NCBI GenBank assembly: GCA_951828385.1
Contig: OX639973.1
Coordinates: 3,339,200-3,403,199, forward strand
Direction of reading: 5' to 3'
DNA from: an uncultured Poribacteria bacterium
GTDB taxonomy: Bacteria; Poribacteria; WGA-4E; WGA-3G
Length of the DNA: 64,000 nt
Shown here: positions 62,447 to 64,000 of the stretch, in pieces
Numbering within the stretch: the stretch's first letter is position 1
How the letters are laid out: each line of letters starts with the position of its first letter
The notes under the pieces: model-generated
Seen by the model: the letters and a program-made list of their open reading frames with translations, nothing else
What the model was told of the DNA's origin: nothing
Database searches by the model: none
Program-made: the position numbers and the translations under genes

Positions 62447-63811
62447 ATGCCACAAGACTCAAATCAACCAAACGTCATCGTCTTTTTCACCGACCAGCAG
62501 CGATGGGATACATCCGGCTTGCACGGGAATCCACTCGACCTGATGCCTAACTTCGATCGGATGGCACAGGGCGGTACACATGTCCGTCGCTCTTTTACAT
62601 GCCAGCCCGTTTGCGGTCCCGCACGCTCATGCCTCCAAACCGGATTATACGCAACTCACACAGGATGTTTCCGAAATGGTATTCCGCTATCACCAAACCT
62701 CAAGACCCTTGCACACCACTTCGGTGAGTCAGGTTATGCCACCGGATATATCGGTAAGTGGCACCTTTATAGTGGTGGCACTGGACCGGGCCCTGTGCCT
62801 GCGGAGCATCGCGGCGGCTACGACTATTGGTTAGCATCCAATACGCTCGAATTCACTTCCGATGCATATCAGACAACGCTTTATGATAATGACAATAAAC
62901 CCGTTGATCTCCCCGGCTATCGTGTAGACGCGCTCACCGACGCAGTGATACGCTACGTTGATGGGCATAAAAACGAGCCATTCTATCTCTTCACCTCATA
63001 CATTGAGCCACACCACCAAAACCATTTGGACGACTATCCACCGCCGGACGGGTATCGGGAACGATACACAGGGAAATGGATACCACCAGATCTTGCTGCG
63101 CTCGGTGGATCGACGCACCAGCACTTAGGTGGTTACTACGGTATGGTGAAAAGGTTGGATGAAGCCCTCGGCAGACTTTTAGATGCACTCAAGAGCCTCC
63201 ACCTACTTGATAACACGATTATTCTTTTTACCTCTGATCATGGGTGTCATTTCAAAACCCGTAATGGCGAATATAAACGCTCATGCCATGAAAGTTCTAT
63301 CCGTGTACCGACGGCTTTCCATGGCGGCGATTTCATCGGTGGTGGACAGATTCAAGAACTCGTCAGCCTCGTTGATCTTCCGCCGACGCTTCTTGATGCT
63401 GCAGGTTTGGAAATCCCGGCTGAAATGCAAGGCAGATCTATTATGCCGTTGGTACGCGGGGAAACGGATGACTGGCCAGAAGAGGTTTTCGTCCAAATTA
63501 GCGAGGCACAGGTCGGGCGCGCGGTTCGGACGCAACGTTGGAAATACGGCGTAGATGCTCCGAATAAGAGCGGCGGCAGAGATGCCGGATCAGACCGGTA
63601 TGTGGAACAATACCTTTACGATCTTCAGGCAGATCCATACGAGTTACGGAATCTCGTCGGACTTCAATCGCATGAACCAGTTACAGAGGTCATGCGGGAA
63701 CGGCTCATTCGGCGGATGTTGGAGGTAGGCGAAGAGGCACCAACGGTCGAACCGGCACCTACACAACGGAGCGGACAGCGCAGTGTAACCGAAGCGGAGG
63801 CGCGAAGTTAA
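62447..63811 (+). CDS. Sulfatase (choline-sulfatase-like group)
   Basis: A 454-residue sulfatase with signature CGPARSCLQTG from C56 and FFTDQQRWD (14-22). LFTSDHGCHFKTRNGEYKRS carries the second metal site, and LVSLVDLPPTLLDAAGLEIP is a family segment. No signal peptide. AGAGGAAA precedes the ATG. It is followed by an enolase-superfamily gene on the same strand, possibly joint use of a sulfated sugar acid. Confidence 0.88.
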   Translation: MPQDSNQPNVIVFFTDQQRWDTSGLHGNPLDLMPNFDRMAQGGTHVRRSFTCQPVCGPARSCLQTGLYATHTGCFRNGIPLSPNLKTLAHHFGESGYATGYIGKWHLYSGGTGPGPVPAEHRGGYDYWLASNTLEFTSDAYQTTLYDNDNKPVDLPGYRVDALTDAVIRYVDGHKNEPFYLFTSYIEPHHQNHLDDYPPPDGYRERYTGKWIPPDLAALGGSTHQHLGGYYGMVKRLDEALGRLLDALKSLHLLDNTIILFTSDHGCHFKTRNGEYKRSCHESSIRVPTAFHGGDFIGGGQIQELVSLVDLPPTLLDAAGLEIPAEMQGRSIMPLVRGETDDWPEEVFVQISEAQVGRAVRTQRWKYGVDAPNKSGGRDAGSDRYVEQYLYDLQADPYELRNLVGLQSHEPVTEVMRERLIRRMLEVGEEAPTVEPAPTQRSGQRSVTEAEARS

Positions 63812-63918
63812 TGCTCTGAAAAAGAGAAGGGAAGACCGGAAGCGTGGAAGGATGGAAGAGCGCGGATCACTTTTCCGGTTTTCCATCCGAGAGTCTTTCA
63901 ATTTTGAATGGAGAAAAA

Positions 63919-64000
63919 ATGCAGATTACAGATGTGAAAACGTTGGTCATGGGGACCAGTTGGCGGAACTTAACCTTCGTCAAAGTTGAAACCGATGAAG
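63919..64000 (+). CDS. Mandelate racemase/enolase-superfamily protein (partial)
   Basis: The first 27 codons are present; the gene runs off the window. MQITDVKTLVMGTSWRNL, followed by FVKVETDE, is the capping-domain start seen in galactonate or gluconate dehydratase-like enzymes. GGAG precedes the ATG. The catalytic barrel is outside the window, so the reaction is not assignable. Confidence 0.7.
   Translation, partial: MQITDVKTLVMGTSWRNLTFVKVETDE

Overview
The window looks like a chromosomal segment of a heterotrophic bacterium close to Candidatus Poribacteria or a related planctomycete-like lineage. This is inferred from gene content: phytanoyl-CoA dioxygenase-type oxygenases, four sulfatases, DUF1549/DUF1553 and DUF1501 proteins, secreted WD40 proteins ending in dockerin and FlgD-like domains, and many palindromic intergenic repeats. 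No rRNA, tRNA, CRISPR array, insertion sequence or phage gene was found.

Layout. 0.4-7 kb: small-molecule metabolism (amidohydrolase, zinc peptidase, VOC protein, PhyH oxygenase, SCP2 protein, O6-alkylguanine repair, Cys/Met PLP enzyme, TPR protein). 7.4-11.9 kb: complete Aap-type amino-acid ABC importer. 12-20 kb: SDR, second PhyH, an ATPase/TOPRIM-like pair that may be a defence module, tandem sulfatases, a toxin-antitoxin pair and a Uma2 nuclease. 20-25 kb: archaeal-type pantoate kinase-like protein, a membrane protein with palindromes inserted in frame, PfkB kinase, ABC ATPase. 25.7-31 kb: two large secreted WD40 proteins. 31-47.7 kb, mostly minus strand: tgt, PPC-domain protein, two genes best read as selenoproteins, DUF1501 and DUF1549/1553 proteins, WD40, ThuA-like protein, DNA methyltransferase, sulfatase. 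48-53 kb: a sigma-54 activator followed by a sigma-54 promoter and four genes for envelope or secreted proteins. 53-64 kb: YceI, membrane protein, giant Ycf48-like lipoprotein, VWA protein, SNF2 helicase, sulfatase, and the start of an enolase-superfamily gene.

Most notable. (1) Two minus-strand genes each contain one in-frame TGA followed by a SECIS-like hairpin. One falls in the metal-binding motif of a C-terminal HMA domain (GMTUGAC); the other follows a Cys in a thioredoxin-like segment (CUGSG). (2) A sigma-54 circuit: four good -24/-12 promoters. Three of these loci also carry a pair of 16-bp sites (consensus TGCCCNATTTYGTGCA) spaced exactly 31 bp apart. The fourth lies behind the activator gene, with two perfect dyads upstream. 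(3) A 42-bp palindrome occurs three times, two of them as exact 14-codon insertions in one membrane-protein gene.

Starts were chosen from visible ribosome-binding sites. Functions are from motif reading only; no database search was run.
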